Source: Sneathiella glossodoripedis JCM 23214 (GTDB taxonomy: Bacteria > Pseudomonadota > Alphaproteobacteria > Sneathiellales > Sneathiellaceae). Taken from it: DNA of 64,000 nt. This document shows positions 1 through 8,508 of this stretch, piece after piece. The notes below the pieces were generated by a model, which saw only the letters and a list, made by a program, of their open reading frames with translations, was not told the origin of the DNA and made no database searches. The DNA lies in NCBI RefSeq assembly GCF_000616095.1, contig NZ_BAMS01000002.1, positions 186,001-250,000 of the forward strand, read 5' to 3'. Within the stretch, counting starts at the first letter, position 1; every line of letters starts with the position of its first letter. The position numbers and the translations under genes were made by a program.

Positions 1-1161
1 TGTGGTCCGACAGGAATGAATATTATCCTGCCGTCCATCTCATCCTATCAGGTTGCCTTTGAAACAGATTATGCTACCGCGCAGCTTACGCTGACCTTTT
101 ATCTGGCCGCGGTGGCGATCGCACAGCTGATTTATGGCCCGTTGTCGGACCGGTTTGGTCGTTTGCCCATTATCTATTTTGGATTGAGCGGATTTGTCGT
201 GGGCAGTGTTTTATGTCTGTTGGCGCAATCCGTTGAGATGTTACTGGTTGGACGTATCGTGCAAGCCTTTGGTGGCTGCGCAGGAATGGTTATGGGACGG
301 GCCATGGTGCGCGATAAATACAGCGCTGAACAGGCGACTTCGGTTATCGCTTATATGACCATGGCGATTGTTCTGGCGCCGACACTGGGCCCGGCATTGG
401 GCGGTGTGCTGGAAGATTTCTACGGTTGGCGCAGCAGTTATGTTTTTGTTGTGGTCATGGGCACGCTGGTGCTGCTGGTGGTCAGCCGATCCTTGCAGGA
501 AACCCTGCCGGTAAACCGGCGTCAGACGACACATTTCAAAGGGATGATCAAATCATTCGGATATCTTTTAGGAAACGCAAAATTTAACGCCTATGCCTTT
601 ATGGTTGCGTTCAGTACGTCTGCGTATTTTGCTTTTCTGGGTGGGTCATCTTATGTGCTGATCGATCTGATGGGGGCGACGGCGAGTGAGCTTGGTCTCT
701 ATTTCGTGGAAGTATCAGCCTTTTATATTTTAGGAAATTATTTGACAGCCCGCCTCAGCACCCGATTTGGGGTAAACCGGTTAATTGCGCTTGGAACGGT
801 GCTGTGCCTTTCAGGTGCGAGCATGATGGTTTTCTATGGCTATACAGCGGAACACACTCATTTCACATTTATTGCCATGATGTCGGTGATTGCTTTTGGC
901 AACGGATTTTGCGTCTCTTCAGGGATGGCGTCAGCCATTGGAGCGGATCCTGCACGTGTTGGGGCAGCGTCCGGGCTTGCCGGATTTATGCAAATCGGCT
1001 TTGGCTCGCTTGCAACTTTGATCGTGGGCAGTCTGTTTACAGTCTTTCCTGATACATCCATGCCGCTTTTGCTAACTGTGTTTGGGTGTTGTGCAATTTC
1101 GCTATTTTCATTTGCGTTTGGACAGTGGTGGGCCCACCGCGGAGACCGCGTTCTCGCCTGA
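1..1161 (+). CDS. Bcr/CflA-type MFS drug efflux transporter, 5' end cut by the window
   Basis: Inner-membrane proton-driven efflux pump of the 12-TM drug:H+ antiporter group. The frame is open to base 1. The first visible residues (GPTG-MNIILPSI) match the end of the first membrane helix of Bcr/CflA proteins, so the ATG at 16 is internal and the true start lies upstream. The motif GPLSDRFGRLP is the MFS loop 2-3 signature, and ALGGVLEDFYGWR resembles motif C plus the following loop. About eleven hydrophobic segments follow. It ends 75 bases before an acyl-CoA ligase on the same strand. The substrate cannot be told. Confidence 0.88.
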   Translation, partial: CGPTGMNIILPSISSYQVAFETDYATAQLTLTFYLAAVAIAQLIYGPLSDRFGRLPIIYFGLSGFVVGSVLCLLAQSVEMLLVGRIVQAFGGCAGMVMGRAMVRDKYSAEQATSVIAYMTMAIVLAPTLGPALGGVLEDFYGWRSSYVFVVVMGTLVLLVVSRSLQETLPVNRRQTTHFKGMIKSFGYLLGNAKFNAYAFMVAFSTSAYFAFLGGSSYVLIDLMGATASELGLYFVEVSAFYILGNYLTARLSTRFGVNRLIALGTVLCLSGASMMVFYGYTAEHTHFTFIAMMSVIAFGNGFCVSSGMASAIGADPARVGAASGLAGFMQIGFGSLATLIVGSLFTVFPDTSMPLLLTVFGCCAISLFSFAFGQWWAHRGDRVLA

Positions 1162-1236
1162 TCGGTATCTTTGTGCTTTACCTATATTCGATTTTTCGGA
1201 TACTGGAGAAAAGACAAATGACAGGGGGAGATGTTC

Positions 1237-2796
1237 ATGCGAATTTCACAGCTACTGGAGCGGGCAGCACAAACAAAAGCGGATGCCATTGCGACCATAT
1301 TTGGCGATCGTACCAGGACCTATTCCGAGTTTCGCCATCGCGTCCAGAAATTTGCCGGTGCACTGAGAGAGCTTGGGGTCACAGATGGCGAGAGAGTCGC
1401 CATTTTGGCGCAAAACTCGGATCGGTATCTTGAGTTTTATTACGCGACCCCTTGGGCGGGCGGTGTGTTTGTACCGGTAAATACGCGACTTGCTGTCCCT
1501 GAATTTGCCTATTGGCTTAACGATAGTGGTTCAGAAATTCTGCTGGTGGATGATGCGTTTGCACCTGCGGTTGCTGAGCTTCGTAATCTGGTCAAAGGCC
1601 TGAGGACAGTGATATATATTGGGGATAAGGAGACCCCAGAGGGGCTTTTGAATTATGAAGACCTCATAGCAGAGGCTGCGGCGGTAGAGGATGCCGGGCG
1701 GCACGGGGATGATCTGGCCGGGCTTTTTTACACGGGCGGGACCACGGGGGTTTCCAAAGGGGTGATGCTCAGTCATAACAATCTTGTCGTTAATACGCTG
1801 AATTCCATGCCAGCCTATGGGTTCACCGAAGAAAGCGTTTGGCTGCATGCGGCGCCCATGTTTCATATCGCTGACGGGGCCGCTGTTTTTGCCGCCGTGA
1901 TGGGGATGAGCCGTCATGTGTTCATCCCCGGCTTCACACCAGAGCTGACATTGCAGGCCATTGAAAATCACGGGATCACTGAAACGCTTCTGGTACCAAC
2001 CATGGTCAATATGCTGGTTAATCATCCCAGAGTACGCGATTTTGATCTGAGAAGCCTGAAAAATATTGTTTATGGCGCGTCCCCCATGCCAGAAGCGGTT
2101 ATTGTGAAAGCGCTTGAGGAGTTGCCCGGATGCGGGTTCACCCATGCTTATGGGCAAACAGAATGTGCGCCGCTGGTGACCTATACGGGGCCAGAATATC
2201 ACGTGCTTAGCGGGCCAAATGCGGGGCGTTTCAAATCTGCAGGTCGGGCGGCCTATTCGGTGGAAGTGAAAATATTCGATGATGATGACAGGGAAGTGGC
2301 GCCAGGGACTGTCGGTCAGGTCTGTGTGCGCGGCGACAATGTCATGTTGGGATACTGGAACAAACCCGAGCAGACGGCCGAGGCCCTTAAAGGCGGGTGG
2401 ATGCACACAGGCGATGGCGGTTACATGGATGAACAGGGCTTCGTCTATATTGTAGACAGGGTCAAGGACATGATCATTTCCGGCGGGGAAAACGTCTATT
2501 CAGCGGAAGTGGAAAATGCCATCTATCAGCATGAGGCGGTTGTTGAATGTGCCGTAATTGGTATTCCTCATCAGAAATGGGGGGAACAGGTTCACGCAGT
2601 TGTTCGCCTGGAAGAGGGGGCTGAAGTGAGCGAGGCGGATATCATCGAGTTTGCGCATACATTGATTGCCGGTTTCAAATGCCCGCGCAGCGTTGAATTT
2701 ACCAAAGATCCGCTGCCATTGTCCGGGGCAGGAAAGATCCTCAAAACTGAACTTCGCAAACCCTACTGGGCGGAGCAGGAGAAGGCGGTTAGCTGA
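1237..2796 (+). CDS. AMP-dependent acyl-CoA synthetase (long-chain fatty acid/carboxylate CoA ligase)
   Basis: Adenylates a carboxylic acid and transfers it to CoA. About 519 residues, normal for the ANL family. Visible motifs: P-loop YTGGTTGVSKGV (about residue 164), YGQTEC (A5), TGDGGYMD (A7), DRVKDMIISGGENVY (A8) and the catalytic-lysine segment GAGKILKTELRK near the C-terminus. An in-frame ATG at 1231 abuts the GGGGGAG Shine-Dalgarno run; the ATG at 1237 has proper spacing and is preferred. It is followed by a strong terminator. Closest in style to medium/long-chain acyl-CoA ligases; the substrate is unknown. Confidence 0.88.
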   Translation: MRISQLLERAAQTKADAIATIFGDRTRTYSEFRHRVQKFAGALRELGVTDGERVAILAQNSDRYLEFYYATPWAGGVFVPVNTRLAVPEFAYWLNDSGSEILLVDDAFAPAVAELRNLVKGLRTVIYIGDKETPEGLLNYEDLIAEAAAVEDAGRHGDDLAGLFYTGGTTGVSKGVMLSHNNLVVNTLNSMPAYGFTEESVWLHAAPMFHIADGAAVFAAVMGMSRHVFIPGFTPELTLQAIENHGITETLLVPTMVNMLVNHPRVRDFDLRSLKNIVYGASPMPEAVIVKALEELPGCGFTHAYGQTECAPLVTYTGPEYHVLSGPNAGRFKSAGRAAYSVEVKIFDDDDREVAPGTVGQVCVRGDNVMLGYWNKPEQTAEALKGGWMHTGDGGYMDEQGFVYIVDRVKDMIISGGENVYSAEVENAIYQHEAVVECAVIGIPHQKWGEQVHAVVRLEEGAEVSEADIIEFAHTLIAGFKCPRSVEFTKDPLPLSGAGKILKTELRKPYWAEQEKAVS

Positions 2797-2850
2797 AAAA
2801 TCTCTGTGAAAAGCAGGCTGAAGCACCACCATAGAGCGTTACAAAAAAAA

Positions 2851-2881
2851 AGCAGCGAAGGGGTTATCTTCGCTGCTTTTT
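2851..2881 (+). terminator. Rho-independent terminator after the acyl-CoA ligase
   Basis: A perfect 10-bp stem (AGCAGCGAAG with CTTCGCTGCT, 7-base loop) is followed by five T. A run of A precedes the stem, so it may also act on the other strand. Confidence 0.9.
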
Positions 2882-3502
2882 GGAGATGCGTATTTCCATC
2901 AATCCGCATTGATGAAGATCCAGCATCGGGCTTTATCGTTAACAACAGGTTAATTTTTGTGAAATTTATTAGGTTTTTATTAAAAAACCTGATTAATCGG
3001 CGCTGTTAAGGCTTTTTGATGCTTCCAATGCGATGCAAGCGACCGCTTTTAATCAAATAAAATCAGACTTTTACACTGAATAGTTCTCATGTTTGTGAGG
3101 ACTAGGAAGCCATAAAGTCTTAAAAACTGCGAGATTCGCTTTGATTCGTAAAGCTACAGGCGGGAATATTCGAGATTCTACAACTAAAAATTACAACTCA
3201 AAACCGAATGCAACTTTTACTTTTTATTAACCATGTTCATTAACCAAATTTCGTCCTAAATCAACAAAATGTGCCCGATGAATGTGAGTTTCACTTGAGA
3301 AATGCAGGGGAAAAGAGGGATACTGCGCATATTAGATTTCAGAAGTGAAATTCAGTCCAGAAGTTTTCCAGAAGTACAAAAATTAATTAGTGAAACGCAC
3401 GCGATGAGCGATTGTGCACGCGTGAAAAGGGTCGTTTGTGGTTGTCATACCCCCGACAGGCAAAAGTGTGAAACATAGCAAGCGGGTCTTATGGAGAAAA
3501 AG
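2882..3502. other. AT-rich non-coding stretch upstream of the VPLPA-CTERM cluster
   Basis: About 620 bases without a credible gene. It is AT-rich, with several TTAACC/TTAA steps and a small A/T inverted repeat near 2971-2990. I see no RNA gene, no insertion sequence and no convincing sigma-54 promoter (GG-N10-GC). It probably holds the promoter and long leader of the first exported protein. Confidence 0.5.
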
Positions 3503-4222
3503 ATGATAGGGAAATTGTTAAAAGGGGCGGCGATTGCTGCCGTTACATTTGCTTTGGCGTCGGTCGCGAACGCTGGCTCTCTTACTGTTGTCGGTGGTGC
3601 TGATCACAGCCTTTCAGGTTTTGATCTTTCTGGTACAACAGGATTGAATAATGGCGATGGGGTCAAATTGTTTGATGGTGATAATGATCTTGTTTGGCTT
3701 TTTCCGCCAATTTTTGCGGATGACGGTGTACCTGACACTGATGGTTTAAATGGGTTGCAGCTTTCAGGGGCACCTAGCACACTTCGTTTTACCTATTTGG
3801 GTAGTGAAGCTGGCGATTTGAACCGTGCATTTTATTCCGGAACATCACCAGCGACACTTCTTTTCGACACCTCAAGTGGTATTGGAACTTTCACAGACAT
3901 TTTAATTGGCACAGATGGTGCTGTTCCTTTTTACTTTGAGAATGAGGGCGGTTATAGCTGCGCTATCATCTTTTGCTGGGAAAATGATGATGAACAGGCA
4001 AATAACGAAGATGGTATAGACTGGCATGTTAGTTTGGCTTTTTATCAGGAAAGTGCAACTTCAGTGATCGCCTTGTTTGGTGATGGTTCTGGTGATTTGG
4101 ACATGGATGATATGGCAATGCGCATTTCAGTTGTTCCTTTGCCACCTGCGCTGTTGATGTTTGGTGCAGCTTTAATTGGGCTGGGCTGGTTCCGTCGCCG
4201 CAAAATGAGTGGAACTGCATAA
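3503..4222 (+). CDS. Exported VPLPA-CTERM sorting-signal protein 1
   Basis: Secreted protein of about 239 residues with a signal peptide (MIGKLLKGAAIAAVTFALAS, cleavage after ANA) and the tripartite C-terminal sorting signal VPLPPALLMFGAAL...GLGWFRRRK, the VPLPA-CTERM type processed by exosortases. The middle is rich in D, G, S and aromatic residues and is not recognisably related to the next three proteins. An upstream in-frame ATG exists at 3491, but GGAG at 3493-3496 lies 6 bases before the ATG at 3503. First of four tandem sorting-signal genes. No exosortase is in the window. Function unknown; likely surface or extracellular-matrix protein. Confidence 0.85.
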   Translation: MIGKLLKGAAIAAVTFALASVANAGSLTVVGGADHSLSGFDLSGTTGLNNGDGVKLFDGDNDLVWLFPPIFADDGVPDTDGLNGLQLSGAPSTLRFTYLGSEAGDLNRAFYSGTSPATLLFDTSSGIGTFTDILIGTDGAVPFYFENEGGYSCAIIFCWENDDEQANNEDGIDWHVSLAFYQESATSVIALFGDGSGDLDMDDMAMRISVVPLPPALLMFGAALIGLGWFRRRKMSGTA

Positions 4223-4253
4223 GACATCACTTTAAGCCATTTGAACTTTTAAC

Positions 4254-4284
4254 GCGGGAAATGCCTTGGTATTTCCCGCTTTTT
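4254..4284 (+). terminator. Rho-independent terminator after VPLPA-CTERM protein 1
   Basis: A perfect 9-bp stem (GCGGGAAAT with ATTTCCCGC, 8-base loop) is followed by five T. Confidence 0.88.
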
Positions 4285-4455
4285 CATTGCGGATTTGGCT
4301 ATAATTCTGATGGCATGGCGGCTATGCGGCCGGGTCATGGCAGTTGGGTATATTTTGCTTGTATGAAATGCTTTAATCCGATAGTTAAGCAGCAGAAATG
4401 CGCAGGCTGTAAGTTCTTGGTTTTAGAAGTGAGATACATGCGCAAGAGTTGATTA

Positions 4456-4484
4456 CTCTTTTGTGGTGATTGGTCACAAAAGAG
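4456..4484 (+). promoter_or_regulatory. Perfect 10-bp hairpin in the leader of VPLPA-CTERM protein 2
   Basis: CTCTTTTGTG pairs perfectly with CACAAAAGAG around a 9-base loop. The 3' arm runs straight into the purine-rich ribosome-binding region, and no T-run follows. This suggests a 5'-UTR structure or an operator rather than a terminator. Confidence 0.45.
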
Positions 4485-4501
4485 GGGTAAGGATTACAAT
4501 A

Positions 4502-5122
4502 ATGATTAGAATTTCCGGATTGTTGATCGCAATCGTCGCTGCGTTTTTGACCGTTGCGGGTTCCGCCAATGCGGCAACCATGTGGTTCACAAGTGGAAAT
4601 GGGACCGCCGGTGCCAATTCCTATAGCTTTACTGTTGATGGTGTCACAGCCGTTGCAACCCCGATGGGCAGGTCCAATGGCGGGCAAACTATTCACCAAT
4701 ATAGCACTGGGCTTGGTGTCTACAGCAGCGATTGTAATTACAGCTGTTCCACTGACAGTGACCATCAGGTGGATGGTTATATGTATGGCGAAGCGGTTCG
4801 GCTGCGCTTTAGTGAGCCGGTTCTGTTGACGTCCATCCTGTTTTCCTATGTGGGATGGAATGATGATTTCAAATACCGTGTGGACCGCCAAAGCTGGTCA
4901 GCCAGGCTGGATATTCCAAATGACAGCAGCTATGAATTTGCGGGCGATGGTATTTTGGGGCAGGTCTTTCGTATTGGTGCATTCGACTATAATGATGAAT
5001 GGAAGCTGCGCGGCGTGAGCTTTAGCACCATCAGCGCGGTTCCGTTACCGCCAGCATTGCTGATGTTTGGTGCAGCGCTTGCAGGCCTTGCGCTGTTCCG
5101 GCGGGGTAAAAAAGCCCTGTAA
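4502..5122 (+). CDS. Exported VPLPA-CTERM sorting-signal protein 2
   Basis: About 206 residues: signal peptide (MIRISGLLIAIVAAFLTVAG, cleavage after ANA), a beta-rich body, then the sorting tail VPLPPALLMFGAALAGLALF-RRGKK. The body shares a plan with protein 3: a (T/S)SGNG opening, a 'VDGVTAVATP' strand, GLGVYS, the segment VDGY, then FSYVGWNDDFKYRV and a closing LRGVSFS strand. The start at 4502 is chosen from AAGGA at 4489-4493; the upstream in-frame ATG at 4463 lies inside the hairpin and has no ribosome-binding site. Own terminator follows. Probably anchored or released by an exosortase encoded elsewhere. Confidence 0.85.
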   Translation: MIRISGLLIAIVAAFLTVAGSANAATMWFTSGNGTAGANSYSFTVDGVTAVATPMGRSNGGQTIHQYSTGLGVYSSDCNYSCSTDSDHQVDGYMYGEAVRLRFSEPVLLTSILFSYVGWNDDFKYRVDRQSWSARLDIPNDSSYEFAGDGILGQVFRIGAFDYNDEWKLRGVSFSTISAVPLPPALLMFGAALAGLALFRRGKKAL

Positions 5123-5151
5123 TATTTCAGGTTTTGGATAAAGTTTCGAAA

Positions 5152-5176
5152 ACGGAGGCAAGTTGCCTCCGTTTTT
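5152..5176 (+). terminator. Rho-independent terminator after VPLPA-CTERM protein 2
   Basis: ACGGAGGCAA and TTGCCTCCGT pair almost without a loop and are followed by a T-run. The same stem recurs after proteins 3 and 4. Confidence 0.88.
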
Positions 5177-5295
5177 TATGGCCGGGGAGTAACAGCGCCC
5201 ACGAAATCCTCACAGCATAGAACGAGCCTTCGTCTGTAGATCGCCTGCTGCCGTTTGCGCCGCGGGCTATCAAACGTTTTAAGGAGTAAAATGTT

Positions 5296-5898
5296 ATGAG
5301 AGTATATTTTTTAAAACTGCTGGGGGTCATCTCCCTGCTTTTATGGGCTTCCCATGCGGGGGCTAACACATACGATTTTACATCTGGTAATGGAATCAAA
5401 CTTGGCAATTCTTACCGTTTTGCAAAGGGTGGGATTACGGTGGATGCAACTCCACATAGTACGCTAGCAATTCCTAGTTTTCCCGACATCCATCAAGATG
5501 GCAATGGCTTGGGGATTACAAGTCATCGATGGGACGACGGAGAGGTAGATGGGTATGGTGCCGATGAAACGATTAAATTGACTTTCAGTACAAGTGTTAT
5601 GCTTGAAAGCATTTTATTTGGGGACGTTGGCTTTAACGATCACTTCAGATATCGGGTTGAGGGCGGATCCTGGGTCACTAGAGATATTTCAGGTTCTGGA
5701 AACAACGGATATTTTGACTTCGCCCTTCCAGGAATTCTTGGAACTGTTTTGGAAATTGGCGCAGAATACTGGAACGATGATTTCATGGTAAGAGGCGTTA
5801 AAGTATCTGCTGTCCCTCTGCCACCAGCCGTTTTATTGTTTGGTGCAGCGCTTGCGGGGCTTGGGTGGTTCCGCCGTCGGAAGATGGGTCAGGCGTAG
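5296..5898 (+). CDS. Exported VPLPA-CTERM sorting-signal protein 3
   Basis: 200 residues. Signal peptide MRVYFLKLLGVISLLLWASH with cleavage near AGA-N; body opening YDFTSGNG; then GGITVDATP, GLGITS, VDGYGADE, a FGDVGFNDHFRYRV segment and VRGVKVS; sorting tail VPLPPAVLLFGAALAGLGWF-RRRK. It is clearly a paralogue of protein 2. AAGGAG at 5281-5286 gives 9-base spacing to the ATG at 5296; the ATG at 5291 is out of frame and stops after two codons. The 3' end of the gene and its terminator are nearly identical to those of protein 4. Confidence 0.86.
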   Translation: MRVYFLKLLGVISLLLWASHAGANTYDFTSGNGIKLGNSYRFAKGGITVDATPHSTLAIPSFPDIHQDGNGLGITSHRWDDGEVDGYGADETIKLTFSTSVMLESILFGDVGFNDHFRYRVEGGSWVTRDISGSGNNGYFDFALPGILGTVLEIGAEYWNDDFMVRGVKVSAVPLPPAVLLFGAALAGLGWFRRRKMGQA

Positions 5899-5951
5899 GC
5901 CATTATTTAAGAAACAAGTCGGAGACGGAGGCAAGTTGCCTCCGTTTTTTT
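5831..5951 (+). repeat. Direct repeat copy A: sorting-tail codons plus terminator
   Basis: From 5831 to 5931 this matches 6628-6728 base for base except for two substitutions. It covers the last ~22 codons of protein 3, the stop codon and the whole 3' UTR. The terminator stem is also shared, while its loop differs (AAGTT here, GTGAT in the other copy). Confidence 0.9.
5925..5951 (+). terminator. Rho-independent terminator after VPLPA-CTERM protein 3
   Basis: Stem ACGGAGGCAA/TTGCCTCCGT with a T-run. It has the same stem as the terminators after proteins 2 and 4. Confidence 0.88.
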
Positions 5952-6053
5952 ATGAGGAATTGGCAGAAAAGACCTCACAGTTGGTCGGAAGACCCGTCCC
6001 AATGATGTCCGGTTCAATCGAGACCGGTATCCTAGAGTATGATGGAGTATAAT

Positions 6054-6695
6054 ATGTATTTAAAATGGATGGCGATCCTTCTGACACTTCCTTTTTTGCT
6101 CAGCCCAGCAGTGGCAGGCGCAGGTGTTATTTATTTTAGCGACGGTTACGGTGAAATTATCGATGGAGTGTATAATTCACCCACGGTAGATGGGGTTTTC
6201 GTAACGGCAAAGGCAACTGCTTATGATGCCGGTGTCCCCGTCAACGCCGCTCTTAATCAGGATTTTGATGGTTTGGGCGTTGATGCGACTTCAGGTGATC
6301 CGAATATCGATTTCAAAGGGCCCAAAGAAGGGATCAAATTGGCCTTTAGCAAACCGGTTTTGCTTACTGAATTGATGTTCACGAATGATGATGACGCGTT
6401 TAGTCAAGATTACAGTTTTGATCTTAATTTTGATGGAGCTATTGTATATGGCAATGGTATTTTTGATGCATATGAGGATTATGAATATCTGGGATATGGA
6501 TCCTATATATTCACTACAGGCATCCTTATTAACTACATGATTGAAATCATGAACTCCAACATAGACACAAGCTATCGATTGTATGGGGTGCGTTATTCGA
6601 CATCGGCTGTCCCGCTGCCGCCAGCGATTTTATTGTTTGGTGCGGCGCTTGCGGGGCTTGGGTGGTTCCGCCGTAGGAAGATGGGTCAGGCGTAG
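6054..6695 (+). CDS. Exported VPLPA-CTERM sorting-signal protein 4
   Basis: About 213 residues with signal peptide (MYLKWMAILLTLPFLLSPAV, cleavage near AGA), a body of acidic and aromatic residues (DGLGVDA, IKLAFSKPVLLTELMF, YRLYGVRYS echo proteins 2 and 3) and the tail VPLPPAILLFGAALAGLGWF-RRRK. GGAG at 6044-6047 sits 6 bases before the ATG at 6054, so the in-frame ATG at 6039 is probably not used. Body similarity to protein 3 is weak while the 3' end is nearly identical in DNA, so the tail appears to have been exchanged or copied separately from the body. Confidence 0.84.
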   Translation: MYLKWMAILLTLPFLLSPAVAGAGVIYFSDGYGEIIDGVYNSPTVDGVFVTAKATAYDAGVPVNAALNQDFDGLGVDATSGDPNIDFKGPKEGIKLAFSKPVLLTELMFTNDDDAFSQDYSFDLNFDGAIVYGNGIFDAYEDYEYLGYGSYIFTTGILINYMIEIMNSNIDTSYRLYGVRYSTSAVPLPPAILLFGAALAGLGWFRRRKMGQA

Positions 6696-6749
6696 GCCAT
6701 TATTTAAGAAACAAGTCGGAGACGGAGGCGTGATGCCTCCGTTTTTTTT
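6628..6749 (+). repeat. Direct repeat copy B: sorting-tail codons plus terminator
   Basis: Partner of 5831-5951, offset by 797 bases. The two copies are near-identical over about 100 bases; the terminator loop is the only clustered difference. Confidence 0.9.
6722..6749 (+). terminator. Rho-independent terminator after VPLPA-CTERM protein 4
   Basis: Stem ACGGAGGC/GCCTCCGT with loop GTGAT and eight T. It lies just before the 3' end of the convergent OmpA-domain gene and has no A-run on the other side, so it acts on the plus strand only. Confidence 0.9.
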
Positions 6750-6759
6750 GGTGCTGGCA

Positions 6760-8328
6760 TCAGTTGGGGCAAAGACGAATGTCAGCGCGGCGGGGGCGGA
6801 GGCTGTTTGTGGGATTAACTCCCATGCCCATTGCAAAGATCTGGCGATCAGGGATCCCGCGGCTGATGAGTATCTGGGCGATTTTTTCAGCGCGAAGTTT
6901 AGAGAGGTGATGGTTGAGGGCAATAGGGCCGCTGGCGTCCGCATAGCCTGTAATCAGGATATCAACGTCTGACTGGCGTTGGATAATATCCTTTGCGAGC
7001 AGACGAAGCTGCTGCAAGTCGCGCGGATGATCAATGGCTGTACCGCCAAGGGCAAACGCAACACTGAGCTGGACATTTGATCGCAGACAGGACGGGATTC
7101 CAGAGGGCTCTGGTTTTTGTACTGGCGCGGGTTTAGTTGCTGTTTCTGCGGCTTTCGATGACAGTGTTGCAAGTGCCGTTTTGATATCATTTATTTCTGC
7201 CCTTAAATCCGCCATGGCCGTTTCGGTTTTTTCGAAATATTTGGTGAAATGCCGCAGGCTGGTGATCATATAGCTTTGCAAATTTTCTAGGCCGGATTTA
7301 ACCTGATCAGGCAGTTCCAGTGTGCTGTCCGCGGCCGTGAAATATTCAATGCCACGCGGCAGCACTAAAGGGGTCCGTGCACGCAAATCAAAAAACAGAT
7401 CAAAATGTGCTGTGCTGCCTAAATGGAGCGCCGAAGAGTGGCTGTCCTGATCGGGAAATACAACCGTCGAGACCGGAAAGAGGAGTTTCGAGATCAGATC
7501 AAGCGGCGAGAAATCATTGGGTGATGCATTGTTTAAGGCGGGGCAGGCAACACCCAAGCGATAGCCGGGTAAGCTGGAGGATGCTGTCTGGGCCGGTTCC
7601 GTCGCGCAGGAGCTAAGCCTGTCAGCCTGATTGACCACATGTGCCCCAATCAAGGAAGTCAGCAGAAATAACAGCAGACTGAAAGCAGCAAATTTGTGAT
7701 CCCCCATTTCGCGGAAAAACAGGTAGCGGGAAAATACATCCTGCGCCTGACGAAACGGCCGTCCCTCTCGCAAGCGGCCATCTTCTTCACGGAGATTGAG
7801 GAAGGCGCGTGAAAACCTGCTTTGCGATACAATCACTTTATGGTCCTGAATACGCCCCCGGCGCGGGACAATCAAGATCAGGCGAAGCAACATATTACTG
7901 AGGAGGATATAAACGGCGATCAGAACTGCCTTGATGCGGGCGCCCGCACTTAGTCCTTCAAACTCATCAGAAGTGAACAGTTGATACAGGAGTACACCCG
8001 TGAAGATCAATGCCAGTATCAGGCTATATAGAAGCCAGATCCCGATGAAGAGAAGGGTCATGACAACAGCCAGTTTGAGTGCTGTCAGAATAATATCTTC
8101 GAGGCCGGCAAATTCCAGATAGGAAATGTCGAAGCGATCCAGAATTGACAGTTGCAGTATAGTCCCGCTTATGACGAAATAGATGGCCAACAGTGTAATG
8201 AGTGTGGGGAGGAACAATGAAAAATTCCGGGTGTGATTGACCCGCATATGGATATCGCAGAATAATTCCCCCTCTAGCGCTGAATTCCTGCATCGACGGC
8301 CGCTTCGGGTTTTGCCCTGACATTGCAT
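6760..8328 (-). CDS. Membrane protein with N-terminal Cys/His knuckle and C-terminal OmpA peptidoglycan-binding domain
   Basis: 522 residues. Residues 3-27 have the pattern C-x-G-x-T-x2-G-x2-C-x8-9-C-x2-H, like the short zinc-binding knuckles of DUF5763-type proteins. About five membrane segments follow (near residues 37-59, 78-97, 99-116, 132-152, 211-230). The C-terminal ~110 residues are an OmpA/MotB-like domain with ITGYADASG and LSKLRAEKIAQIL. An odd number of helices would place the knuckle in the cytoplasm and the OmpA domain at the cell wall. A 30-residue stretch around 'MADLRAEINDIKTALATL' looks coiled-coil. Start ATG has GGAG upstream. The combination is unusual; the role is unknown. 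Confidence 0.75.
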   Translation of the reverse strand: MQCQGKTRSGRRCRNSALEGELFCDIHMRVNHTRNFSLFLPTLITLLAIYFVISGTILQLSILDRFDISYLEFAGLEDIILTALKLAVVMTLLFIGIWLLYSLILALIFTGVLLYQLFTSDEFEGLSAGARIKAVLIAVYILLSNMLLRLILIVPRRGRIQDHKVIVSQSRFSRAFLNLREEDGRLREGRPFRQAQDVFSRYLFFREMGDHKFAAFSLLLFLLTSLIGAHVVNQADRLSSCATEPAQTASSSLPGYRLGVACPALNNASPNDFSPLDLISKLLFPVSTVVFPDQDSHSSALHLGSTAHFDLFFDLRARTPLVLPRGIEYFTAADSTLELPDQVKSGLENLQSYMITSLRHFTKYFEKTETAMADLRAEINDIKTALATLSSKAAETATKPAPVQKPEPSGIPSCLRSNVQLSVAFALGGTAIDHPRDLQQLRLLAKDIIQRQSDVDILITGYADASGPIALNHHLSKLRAEKIAQILISRGIPDRQIFAMGMGVNPTNSLRPRRADIRLCPN

Positions 8329-8508
8329 TTTACTTCTCCACCACTTGTTAAAAGAACAATATTGGTACTTATAAACAACTTTAAGTGGCGAATTGTGAAA
8401 TGACTGGCGGGTTTTGCAAATTCAGGTGATTGCACTTCTTGCTCTGACAGGGGAATAGGTTTAGGAATATAACTTAAAAGAAGCTAGAGTTTTTGAGGAA
8501 ATTACCAA

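Noticed and set aside
4261-4452. 63-codon frame between VPLPA-CTERM genes 1 and 2
   Set aside because: It begins inside the terminator of gene 1 and has no ribosome-binding site or family resemblance.
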